Shown here: piece after piece, positions 8,759 to 18,204 of the stretch | Numbering within the stretch: position 1 is the stretch's first letter | How the letters are laid out: the number at the start of each line of letters is the position of its first letter | Made by a program: the position numbers and the translations under genes | Assembly (NCBI GenBank): GCA_947630945.1 | Contig: CANRJN010000005.1 | Coordinates: 1 to 37,238, forward strand | Source: an uncultured Bacilli bacterium | GTDB taxonomy: Bacteria; Bacillota_I; Bacilli_A; RF39; UBA660 | Length of the DNA: 37,238 nt | Reading direction: 5' to 3' | The notes under the pieces: model-generated | Databases searched by the model: none | What the model was told of the DNA's origin: nothing | The model's input: only the letters and a program-made list of their open reading frames with translations

Positions 8759-11700
8759 CTATTTTTTTATTGTAAAATCAATTGTTTGTTGTATTTCATC
8801 TGCAAATATTTCATCTACAAAATCATTAGTTGAATTTTTAAGTGTATAATATATTTCTTGTCTTACTTTTGTACTTTCAGGGTAACCTCTTCTACTAGAA
8901 ACATCAGCACGACACCAATAATCACTTAAACAATTTGGATTCTTTTCCATTTTTTCTGCTAGTCCTACCCTTGTAGACTCAGCATCCACAACTAATGCAT
9001 CATATAATTTTTGAACATACTCACTAACATTAATTTCTTTTAAGTATGGTAAATTATCTTCTGTTTCTTTAAATCTTGCCTTTTTATATTCATCAATATT
9101 TTTATATTTACCATTTGAAATAGTTTCAATTGCCATATTATCAGATTTATAATTTACTTCTGTTGTTCCTTTTGATGGATTATCAATATCATTATAAATG
9201 CTCTTTTTAACTGAATGAATATTACTATTATATTCTATATATCCATCATCGTAACCTCTATATCCAAGCATTTCATATGCAATCCATTTTAATGCATAAG
9301 AGTCAGGTCTACCATATGGGTTATTTGGTTGATACCAGTGAGCAGTATTAATACCTTCTCCACCATATGAGTTTGAACCACGAGATGCATATTTATAAAC
9401 ACCAGCATATTTCATAATTCTATTATCAATTAAATCATAAACTGATTCAAGAGTCATTTTATCCCACTCTTCTGCTGTTATTTGATTAAATCCTGTTGTT
9501 TGATAAGCACGGTACAAATTACCATCTTCTGTATATTTTTCTTCATTTGGATAAGTAACTTTAATACCAATTTCTGCTTTATCTTCTGAACTTAATTGTA
9601 AGAATGCTTGTGCTTCAATATAATCCATTACATATATAGTTTCAAATACTTTTTCATAAAAATCTTGAACTTTCTCAGGTGTATCAATTCTAGATGGATC
9701 TAAATTTGAACCTATTTTTGCATCCTTATCATAATGTACAGATAAATTCATTACAATATCGTTAGGACCAAATGATTGCATTAAATTACTATCAGCGTAA
9801 TCTTCACCACCTGCATCAAATCTTCTACCATTATTTCTTAAAAATAATCTAGCATCAATATTATGGGCAGTTTCATGAGTAAATGTATGATATGTATATT
9901 CTTGAAGAGGTTTACCTAATTCATCAGCAAGTTCTTTATCAATATATCCATCCATTAAACCTTCTGCAGACCAATCGATTCTATCTCCCCAAGCAACAGC
10001 AGCATTACCATCACTAGTTTGCCAACGATTAGTTACTTCATTAAAGTTCTTATGGAATGGTTCTTCTGTTCCAACTTGTTGATATACCATAACACCGTTT
10101 TCATCGTAAGCATATCTCTTATCTAAATGGAATGTATGAATATCATTAAATATTTTTGGATCTCTTAATATTTTATATGCAGTAGCATAATAAGTACTCA
10201 TTCTATCAGCATAACTCTTAATTCTTCTTTTGAAAATACTTTGTTGATATAAATTTTCAGGATCTTCAATATAACTTCTTTGTGCACCAATTACATATTG
10301 TACAGGTGTTGAAATTATATATGCTGCATTCTTTGGAAGAGTTAATATTGGTAACATCATATCATAAGCACGATGTGGTTTATAATTAGCATCTTCATTT
10401 ATGAAATGATCCCATAAAGTATATTGTACTTCCTCCTCTGCTCCATCAATAGGTATTTCAACTAAATATCCTTTAAATTGATTTTTAGTCCACTTATCAA
10501 GATCTCCATCACCAAATTCAGTTACTAAATATTCAATAAATTTAGCAATATTAGGTTGTTTTGTATAACTTGAAAGTACACTTGCATATCTAGTTCCAGT
10601 GGCAGCAGTATCAAAGTTTTCATTTTTAGCAAAATATAATTCTGTAACTTTTTCAGGAGTTAGAGATGCATCAAATCCTTCCATATTGAATAACATTAAG
10701 TCATATAATTTCATTCCATCAATCTCTAAATCATAGAATCTTCTAAAATAATTATACATATAAAGTTCTTTTTCAATTTTATTATCTTTTTTAACTGATT
10801 TAATTATATAACTATTAATACCATCATAATTTGTAGTATTTGTATAATTGCTATTAGATAAGAATTTAAGTACAAAATCTTTAAGTTCCTTACTAGTAGT
10901 TTCATTATAGAAATCTTTATAAATTCTACTATCACTAGATGAAGTTAATACATCTAAACTTTCAGTATAATTAAGACTCTTCAAATAATTAGTTAAATCA
11001 TTTACTACTTGTGAATTAGCATCAATTATATAATGATTATAATTGTAATCAATACCTAAATCTTTAATATGATAACTTGATACCATATCATAAGTATTAT
11101 CATATAAAACCTTATATTCTTTATGAGTATTATCTTTAAATACTATTTTTAATTTATTTATTCTCTTAACATTATCACTACTTAAATAATTTACAATATC
11201 ACCTTTTGAATCAACAGGAATTATATGAGTAATTTCTTTATTATTTAAGTTTTCATCATTTATAGATTTTGCTATTTCAATAATTTTATCAGTCTTATAG
11301 AAAGGCATTAATTTTTCTAAATTCTTATATAAAACTATTTTATTACTATCAAAATCTTTATTAGATGTTCCTTTTAGATTAGCAACTTTTTCAGTTTTGA
11401 AAATTGGTAAATTATCATAAGATACGTCATCTAAACTCCAAATATCTTCACTAAATCCAAGGGATACAAATATTTCTTTATTTATTGCTTTACTTGTAAT
11501 CTTAGTAAATCCTACTTGATTAATATCTTCATTTTCTTCACTATCTACATAATAGTTATTTTCACTTACTTTATATCCTGTAATAGGTCTATGCTTAAAT
11601 CCAGTTGTTAAACTAATATTATTTCTAAATACATTGTTATTATTACCAGAGGCAATGTCAAATACATTTCCTTGACCCATTCCTCCACCTATTTCTACTT

Positions 11701-14700
11701 TTACATAAGTGTTTTCTATTGTTGAATCGTTAGCAATACCAACAAGACCTGATCTAAAATTCCATCCACCTGGTATTTTACCAACTGCATAACCATCTTT
11801 AATAGTAAGTTTTGTTCCATTTCCTACAAATCCACCTATTTGTTGTAAATTTGCCCATCCTGCGTTTATATTAAAGTCAACTGCTGCACTTGATTTAATA
11901 GTTGTATTTGTAGCAGAACCAAGTAATACACCTACTCTACCTTCATTATTTGCTTTATAGTATTTATTTACTATAACACCTTCAATAGTTGAATCTTTTG
12001 CTTCACTAGCAATTGTACCATTACCATCAGTAGATGGCATAGTAACATCTTCAAATCTAATATTCTTTATTGTCGCGCCATCAAGTTTACCAAATAAAGG
12101 CTTTTGTAAATTCTTAATAGTAAATCCATTACCATTTAATGTTCCACTGTATGATTCTACATAATATTTATCACTATTACTTATGCTACTAGCATCATAG
12201 TTTTTAGTTAAATCTACATTTTCATTTTTAGATAACTTTTTAAGTAATATTTCAAATGCTGTATCTGGATGAGTTTCATTAATTACAGTATCTTCGTTTA
12301 TTTCACCTATATCAACTGTTAAATTAACTTCATCCTTTCTTTCTAATGTTAAGTATGTATAATCTAAAACTAATATTAAATGATTATTTTCTTCTTTAAC
12401 TTCTTTTACTTTTGCTCTAATACTTGGCATATTATCCATATTGATTTCTACAAAGTATTTATCTTTATTATTTTGAAGTTCTGTTTTAGATATTTTATTA
12501 ATTAAATCTATACTTTCTTCTTTACCATTAGTATTTATTTTATATAGATTTATATCATTTATATCTTTAAGTTCAATTGAGTTACTATCAAGTGATATTA
12601 ATTCGCTTAATAATTCTACATCTTTATTATAATTACTACTACTAATAGATGTATCTGTATCTCTATCATAATCACAAGTTATTTCTACATAATATCTTGA
12701 TGCAGTACCATCATTTTCAATAGTATATTCATTTTTATAGTTTTCATTGTCTACTAGTACTTTTCCATTTGATGCAGTTATTTTTACTTTTGCAGAACCA
12801 ACTATTGCAATATCAGTGTCTTTTAATGTTGATGTTATTTTTATTGATTTGCCGTCTTTTTCATACTTGAAGTTTGTTATTTTAGGAATATCTTTTAATA
12901 TTTCTAATTTGATTACAAGTGGTTTTGCAAGTTTAATAGTTTTACCATTATTTAGAACAACATCACTAATAGTAATCTCTTTAACACCAAATGTATTATA
13001 AGCAGGATAAGTAAATTCATAAACTGAATCATTTTTAGTTAAGTTGTATTCTTTATTTTTAATAATTACTTTTTCTATATCCATTCCAAGTTTATCTAAA
13101 TTACTTACTGCTTTAAAGTTTAGTTTTATTGTTTCATCTTTTTCAAAGTAACTATCATTATTTTTACTTATTGACATGCCTTCTGTTAATTCTATTTCTT
13201 CTTGATTTGTATTGTATAGTCCATATTTTGTTTTAAATATTTCATTATTAGTAAATTCATTTTCATCTTTTTCTCCATCTTTATTAAGAGTATCTGTATC
13301 TAAATCATATGATGCTTTAAATACTAAATCAAGATTTTTATCTTTATCTACATTTTCAAACTTAACAGTATTGCTTCCTCTTACAATTTTCTTTTCTTCA
13401 TTACCAAGAGTTACTGTACCATCTATGAAACTTTGATCTCCATTTTTAGCGGTTTTATCAACTTTTACAGTAAATTCAAATGTAACTTCTGAATTTTGAT
13501 AGTTTTCACTCTTAATTTTTAAATTTTCAATTGTAGGTGCATCTTTTAATACTTCAATTTGAATATCATTTTTAGGTACTGAATAATAATTATTTTGTTT
13601 ATCATAGTAACTATTTAATTCTAATTGTACTCTATTTGCACTTAATGTATATACACCTGCCTCACTAGGTGTAGTAATTCCTATTTTTCCTTTATATATG
13701 TTAGGTCTCTTAGTAGATTCACCATTTGGTATATAATTTTTACCATTTACAGTTATAGCAGATAATCTAGTATATTTTTTATCATTTATTGTTTTTATAT
13801 TATCTCCTACAAAAACATCATAACTTATTTCATAATTCTTTTGATTTTTATTTACATATTTTGATTTTATTAATGTAATTGTATCAATATAAATTTCTTT
13901 ATTTTCAATAAATATTTCTGCTTCTTTTATATTTTGACTATTAAATTTATATTTTTCTGATAATTCATAATCTGCGATTAGTTTTACTCTATAATTACCA
14001 TCCATATTTTTATCATATGATAGTGTTACACCTGTTGTTTCACCTGCTAGCATTTCTTCTTTTGTAATTTCTTTACTATCAATAATTTTATCAGAAGAAT
14101 CAACTAGTACTGCTAGTAACTTAGTTATAGCAAGATTATCATCTTTTACTTTATATTTAGCAGTTATAGTTTTATCATTTACATTACTAGTTAAATTAAG
14201 TTTTTCTACACTTGGTGCATCTTTTAATACAGTATAAGATAAAGTATTTACATTAAAATCAGTTTTATTAGTATATGTTTTTACTGTATTTAATTTTAAA
14301 CTATCAAATGTAAGAGTATGCTTTCCAAAATCAATATTAGCATCGTTAATTGTAACCTCATAATAATTATCTTTTACATTAACTGCTTTATAAGATTTTC
14401 CACTAATAGTAACTGATTCAACCTTTGCACCTCTTGTATTTGTACTAGTAAATGATATAACAGGTTTTTCTTTACTTTTAATTGCATCTGTTATAGTTAC
14501 ATCACTTAATGTAAAGTTATAGTCTCCACCTACTACAAATGAATGAACATACATTTCTTCATTATTATGTACATTATGTGTATCACCTTCTGTACTATCT
14601 AAATCATAACTACCAATAACTTTTACATTATAAGTTTCATCTTCTTTAAAGTCATAATTAATTGTTTTTGATGTTTCAACAGCCTGTGATACAACACTCG

Positions 14701-17700
14701 TAGATTTATTAGTTATTGTAAGTGTTCCACCTTTAAATGCAGAGTCTTTATCTACTAATTCATAACTTATTGATTTATTATCATCATTTAAATTAACTTT
14801 ATTTATATATGGTGTATCTTTTAATACATCTATTTTAATATCTAAATTTGCTTTTATTTTTATATCGTCTGATAATATTAAATTTTTGATTTTATATGTA
14901 TCTTCTCCTGCTTCATTTGGAGCAGTTATATTAATATAATATAAATCATCCTTTTTATATGCAAGTACTTCTTCATCATCTTCCATTACAAATGATCTAA
15001 TATCAAGATTTGAATTTGGAACAATAGTAGCATTAATATAAATTGGTTTTGTTTCTTCTTTATTAAAATAATAATCTTTATTACTTTTATCTAATTTAAT
15101 TTCTGCTTTATATATTTTAATTTCATGATCTTTAATTAAGTATTCAGTCTTTTCATGCAATCCATTACTATTATTAGAGTCTAAATCATAATTAATTTTA
15201 ATATCTGCTGTATATATACGACCACTATCTAATTGAGTAGAAATATCTTTTAAACTTATTGTATTTGTACCTTTTTTAATATTAAATTTTTCTACTTCTT
15301 TGTTATCATATTTAATAATAATTTCACCGGGACTCTCTTTAAGTGAATTATCTTTATCTATTATATCAAATGTAATTATTGGCATATCTGTTGTTTCATC
15401 AATAAAGAAGTTTTCAATACTAGGTTTATCTTTTAATACATCGACATTATAATTTAATTCTTTACTTATTTTATTATCATCAAGTGTTATTTTATCGATT
15501 TTATATTTTTTAATACCTGCTTCATTAGGTACAGTTAATTTAAATCCATAAGTTCCATCTCCATAATGAGTTGGTAAAAAGTGTTCATTTTCCATTGATA
15601 CTTTACTTACAACACCAATTTCATCTGTTGGAACAACTTTTGCTTCAAATTTTAATTCAACTTCACTACCCTTAGATGCATAATAAGTATCTCCATTACT
15701 ATGTTTTAATGAAACATCATAAATAGAAATTTCATAATTAAATATATTTCCTGTAAAATCATTTTTCTTATTATCTTTATTTGAATCTAAATCATAGTTT
15801 CCTGTTATTTTTACATCATATATATTTCCTTTTTCAAGATTAGTTTTAAATTCAAAATTTCTTGTATTTAAATCTAAATTATGTTCAAATGCTACTTTTG
15901 TATCATTTCTTTTAGTTATAGTTATCTTTGCGTTTGTTAGTGATTTATCATTATCATTTAAAGTAAATGTTATTTTATTTTCTTTTTCATGATACATAAA
16001 GTCAATGAATTCTGGCGCTTGTTTTAAAACATCAAATTTTATTTCATAATTACATAATACTTGTGTATTGTCTCCTAGAATTACTTTATTTATTATATAT
16101 GATTTAATTCCAGGTGTTTCACTAGCACCTAAATTAATAGAATACTTTCCATTTTTATTTGTAACTTTATATTCTTTATTATTGATAATTACACTTTTAA
16201 TAGTTTGATTCATTGAATCAGGTTTTATTATAGATGTAAATTCGAAATTTACTTCTTCATTTTGATTTGGATATAATTTTTCAAAGTCAGTTACTGCATT
16301 AATTGTAACTTCTCCATTAGTAATAGGAGCATAGTATAATGTTTTATCTTGATATAAATTAGATTTATTATCTAATTTATTAGTATCTAAATCATAACTA
16401 GATGTAATTAATATTGTATATGATTTTCCATATTCTAATTTAGTGTCTAACTCTATTTTTTTAGAATTAATATCTAAATCTTTTTCAAAAATTGCATTTG
16501 TTTTAGCAATATCTTTTTCATCAACTTTTCCATTTACAATTTTTATATGTAGAGATTTTAATGATTTATCTGTATCTACTAAATTAAATGTAATTTTATT
16601 ATTTTGATAGAAGAAATTTTCTATTTTTGGTTCAGTTTTTAATACATCAATACTAAATGTTAAATCTTTAACATTAACTACTTTTCCATTTGTAAGTATT
16701 ACTTTTGTAATTGTATATTTTTGAATACCTGATGTATTTGGAGTCTTAATACTAATACTATATACATTGTCTTTTAATTCTACACTATATTTTTTAGAAT
16801 CAATATATACTTCTTGTATTTTTACATTATTTGGATTAATTTTAGCAGTAAAATTAAGTTCTACATTAGTATTTTTCTTTGGATAATTATTAATTGATTT
16901 TGATGTTAATTCTACTTTATAATTTGTATTTTCAGTTGTGTCTTTTTCTTGTGCTGCTGAATCTGTTATTGTGATTTGTCCATCACCATTAACATCTAAA
17001 TCATTTTTATTTGTAATTGTTTCATCTTTTATATCTATTAGATATTCATTTATTTTTCTAGCATCTTCATAATCTTTATTTCCATCATTATTAATATCGC
17101 CTTTACTATTATTTATGATTGCTAAAACACCGCTAATAATTAAGAAAATAACTATAATAGCAGCTAAAATTATATTTAAAATCTTTTTATAACCTTTTTT
17201 AATTATAAATGTTTCTTTTAAAATACTTGAATTAATTAATATTAATAGAATAATTGAAATTATTAAAATAACACAACTTGCTATTAAAAATGGTTTATTT
17301 GTTTTAACTATTTTATCATTTTCATTTATATCAGTTTTAGAATAACTAACATCAGTTTTACCATTACCATTAATTTTTAAAGATATACTTGTATCATAAA
17401 ATTCTATATCTTTTTTACCATCAGACGCGATAGGATTATTAAAAGATATTTCTGTATCTCCTGCAACAGGATTTTCTTTAACAATAAACTTTATAACTAA
17501 TAAATGACTTTTATTTTTACCTGTTTTATTTAATAAAGCAAATTTATTACTATCTTTATTATAAGTAATATCATCCCAACTATCTTGTTCTTGAAAATTA
17601 GAAGTCTTTAATACTTCAAATACATTTTCATCAAAACTAAGTTCACTCATAAAAGCATATAGTGGACTATTATAATCTAAATCAACAACAATAGTTGCAG

Positions 17701-17824
17701 AATCATTTGGATTTAATTCTACTTTATCTATACTTAAATTGATTTTCTCCTTTGCACTTACACTAAATGGTAACATTATAGTGAATAATAAAATAATTAT
17801 AAAATATTGTAATTTGTTTTTCAT
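8759..17824 (-). CDS. 3021-aa secreted, membrane-anchored zinc metalloprotease of the M26 (Zmp/IgA1-protease-like) family with cohesin-like domain, two-TM hairpin, dockerin-like motif and seven large repeats
   Basis: Signal peptide MKNKLQYFIIILLFTIMLPFSVSA; GDINNDGNKDYEDARKINEY...DLDVNGDGQITITDS dockerin-like; GLUG/beta-helix region PLFGKLDGATIKNIRFEDV (Peptidase_M26_N-like); YHTFTHETAHNIDARLFLRNNGRRFDAGGEDYADSNLMQS zinc site; SD AAGGAAGG. Confidence 0.93.
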   Translation of the reverse strand: MKNKLQYFIIILLFTIMLPFSVSAKEKINLSIDKVELNPNDSATIVVDLDYNSPLYAFMSELSFDENVFEVLKTSNFQEQDSWDDITYNKDSNKFALLNKTGKNKSHLLVIKFIVKENPVAGDTEISFNNPIASDGKKDIEFYDTSISLKINGNGKTDVSYSKTDINENDKIVKTNKPFLIASCVILIISIILLILINSSILKETFIIKKGYKKILNIILAAIIVIFLIISGVLAIINNSKGDINNDGNKDYEDARKINEYLIDIKDETITNKNDLDVNGDGQITITDSAAQEKDTTENTNYKVELTSKSINNYPKKNTNVELNFTAKINPNNVKIQEVYIDSKKYSVELKDNVYSISIKTPNTSGIQKYTITKVILTNGKVVNVKDLTFSIDVLKTEPKIENFFYQNNKITFNLVDTDKSLKSLHIKIVNGKVDEKDIAKTNAIFEKDLDINSKKIELDTKLEYGKSYTILITSSYDLDTNKLDNKSNLYQDKTLYYAPITNGEVTINAVTDFEKLYPNQNEEVNFEFTSIIKPDSMNQTIKSVIINNKEYKVTNKNGKYSINLGASETPGIKSYIINKVILGDNTQVLCNYEIKFDVLKQAPEFIDFMYHEKENKITFTLNDNDKSLTNAKITITKRNDTKVAFEHNLDLNTRNFEFKTNLEKGNIYDVKITGNYDLDSNKDNKKNDFTGNIFNYEISIYDVSLKHSNGDTYYASKGSEVELKFEAKVVPTDEIGVVSKVSMENEHFLPTHYGDGTYGFKLTVPNEAGIKKYKIDKITLDDNKISKELNYNVDVLKDKPSIENFFIDETTDMPIITFDIIDKDNSLKESPGEIIIKYDNKEVEKFNIKKGTNTISLKDISTQLDSGRIYTADIKINYDLDSNNSNGLHEKTEYLIKDHEIKIYKAEIKLDKSNKDYYFNKEETKPIYINATIVPNSNLDIRSFVMEDDEEVLAYKKDDLYYINITAPNEAGEDTYKIKNLILSDDIKIKANLDIKIDVLKDTPYINKVNLNDDNKSISYELVDKDSAFKGGTLTITNKSTSVVSQAVETSKTINYDFKEDETYNVKVIGSYDLDSTEGDTHNVHNNEEMYVHSFVVGGDYNFTLSDVTITDAIKSKEKPVISFTSTNTRGAKVESVTISGKSYKAVNVKDNYYEVTINDANIDFGKHTLTFDSLKLNTVKTYTNKTDFNVNTLSYTVLKDAPSVEKLNLTSNVNDKTITAKYKVKDDNLAITKLLAVLVDSSDKIIDSKEITKEEMLAGETTGVTLSYDKNMDGNYRVKLIADYELSEKYKFNSQNIKEAEIFIENKEIYIDTITLIKSKYVNKNQKNYEISYDVFVGDNIKTINDKKYTRLSAITVNGKNYIPNGESTKRPNIYKGKIGITTPSEAGVYTLSANRVQLELNSYYDKQNNYYSVPKNDIQIEVLKDAPTIENLKIKSENYQNSEVTFEFTVKVDKTAKNGDQSFIDGTVTLGNEEKKIVRGSNTVKFENVDKDKNLDLVFKASYDLDTDTLNKDGEKDENEFTNNEIFKTKYGLYNTNQEEIELTEGMSISKNNDSYFEKDETIKLNFKAVSNLDKLGMDIEKVIIKNKEYNLTKNDSVYEFTYPAYNTFGVKEITISDVVLNNGKTIKLAKPLVIKLEILKDIPKITNFKYEKDGKSIKITSTLKDTDIAIVGSAKVKITASNGKVLVDNENYKNEYTIENDGTASRYYVEITCDYDRDTDTSISSSNYNKDVELLSELISLDSNSIELKDINDINLYKINTNGKEESIDLINKISKTELQNNKDKYFVEINMDNMPSIRAKVKEVKEENNHLILVLDYTYLTLERKDEVNLTVDIGEINEDTVINETHPDTAFEILLKKLSKNENVDLTKNYDASSISNSDKYYVESYSGTLNGNGFTIKNLQKPLFGKLDGATIKNIRFEDVTMPSTDGNGTIASEAKDSTIEGVIVNKYYKANNEGRVGVLLGSATNTTIKSSAAVDFNINAGWANLQQIGGFVGNGTKLTIKDGYAVGKIPGGWNFRSGLVGIANDSTIENTYVKVEIGGGMGQGNVFDIASGNNNNVFRNNISLTTGFKHRPITGYKVSENNYYVDSEENEDINQVGFTKITSKAINKEIFVSLGFSEDIWSLDDVSYDNLPIFKTEKVANLKGTSNKDFDSNKIVLYKNLEKLMPFYKTDKIIEIAKSINDENLNNKEITHIIPVDSKGDIVNYLSSDNVKRINKLKIVFKDNTHKEYKVLYDNTYDMVSSYHIKDLGIDYNYNHYIIDANSQVVNDLTNYLKSLNYTESLDVLTSSSDSRIYKDFYNETTSKELKDFVLKFLSNSNYTNTTNYDGINSYIIKSVKKDNKIEKELYMYNYFRRFYDLEIDGMKLYDLMLFNMEGFDASLTPEKVTELYFAKNENFDTAATGTRYASVLSSYTKQPNIAKFIEYLVTEFGDGDLDKWTKNQFKGYLVEIPIDGAEEEVQYTLWDHFINEDANYKPHRAYDMMLPILTLPKNAAYIISTPVQYVIGAQRSYIEDPENLYQQSIFKRRIKSYADRMSTYYATAYKILRDPKIFNDIHTFHLDKRYAYDENGVMVYQQVGTEEPFHKNFNEVTNRWQTSDGNAAVAWGDRIDWSAEGLMDGYIDKELADELGKPLQEYTYHTFTHETAHNIDARLFLRNNGRRFDAGGEDYADSNLMQSFGPNDIVMNLSVHYDKDAKIGSNLDPSRIDTPEKVQDFYEKVFETIYVMDYIEAQAFLQLSSEDKAEIGIKVTYPNEEKYTEDGNLYRAYQTTGFNQITAEEWDKMTLESVYDLIDNRIMKYAGVYKYASRGSNSYGGEGINTAHWYQPNNPYGRPDSYALKWIAYEMLGYRGYDDGYIEYNSNIHSVKKSIYNDIDNPSKGTTEVNYKSDNMAIETISNGKYKNIDEYKKARFKETEDNLPYLKEINVSEYVQKLYDALVVDAESTRVGLAEKMEKNPNCLSDYWCRADVSSRRGYPESTKVRQEIYYTLKNSTNDFVDEIFADEIQQTIDFTIKK
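9863..9877 (-). other. HExxH zinc-binding motif (HETAH) of the M26 catalytic domain
   Basis: CAT GAA ACT GCC CAT on the reverse strand; downstream GGEDYADS is the candidate third-ligand region. Confidence 0.88.
11500..12280 (-). other. Peptidase_M26_N-like GLUG/beta-helix region
   Basis: GTLNGNGFTIKNLQKPLFGKLDGATIKNIRFEDV...GRVGVLLGSATNTTIKSSAAVDF...IGGFVGNGTKLTIKDGYAVGKI...SGLVGIANDSTIENTYVKVEI. Confidence 0.75.
12600..16940 (-). repeat. Seven large (~200-220 aa) degenerate protein repeats in the M26 protease
   Basis: Recurring (I/V)(D/E)VLKxxPxIxxF motif (seven copies, about 16635, 16025, 15430, 14820, 14220, 13545, 12890) alternating with (S/N/K)YDLDxN/T motifs. Confidence 0.85.
16955..17104 (-). 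other. Dockerin type I-like motif immediately after the second TM helix
   Basis: GDINNDGNKDYEDARKINEYLIDIKDETITNKNDLDVNGDGQITITDSA: two Ca-binding D-x-N-x-D-G loops. Confidence 0.8.
17114..17293 (-). other. Two-TM hairpin in the M26 protease (PFLIASCVILIISIILLILINSS ... ILNIILAAIIVIFLIISGVLAII)
   Basis: Two hydrophobic stretches separated by a ~15-aa basic linker (ILKETFIIKKGYKK). Confidence 0.85.
17374..17752 (-). other. Cohesin-like domain of the M26 protease
   Basis: INLSIDKVELNPNDSATIVVDLDYNSPLYAFMSELSFDENVFEVLKTS...LLVIKFIVKENPVAGDTEISFNNP follows the cohesin pattern. Confidence 0.65.
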
Positions 17825-18013
17825 ATTATTTTTCCTTCCTTAATATTAAATTCAAATATTTATAATTTTATGTAGTAATAATTTCTATATTTATTGTATA
17901 GATAATAAAATTATATCATTAATTTATAAAATATACTATAAAATAGTGCATTTTTAATAAAAATAATTATAATTTTTTCCTACATATTACTACATAACTC
18001 AATCTAGTGCTAT

Positions 18014-18042
18014 ATTATAACATAAAGTATGTATTAATTCAA
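18014..18042 (-). promoter_or_regulatory. Promoter of the M26 protease gene: TTGAAT - 17 nt - TATAAT
   Basis: Reverse strand TTGAATTAATACATACTTTATGTTATAAT; implies a ~180-nt 5' UTR. Confidence 0.7.
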
Positions 18043-18162
18043 GAAAAACACTGCTAATGATTTAAATTTTTTACTTTAAAATAAATAATATTTTTAATAT
18101 AGAAAATTTATACTAATCTAATGTTTTATAACAAGATCATTTATATCTTATTATTTAAATAT

Positions 18163-18196
18163 AAAAAAGAAGTAAGACTATAACTTACTTCTATCA
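18163..18196 (-). terminator. Terminator of the 558-aa membrane protein gene
   Basis: agaagtaag-actataa-cttacttct stem, reverse strand followed by TTTTTTA. Confidence 0.8.
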
Positions 18197-18204
18197 TATA
18201 ATGC

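Noticed and set aside
12747-13001. 84-aa plus-strand ORF
   Set aside because: Antisense inside the M26 protease gene, no SD or family; shadow ORF
13212-13436. 74-aa plus-strand ORF
   Set aside because: Antisense shadow ORF inside the M26 protease repeats
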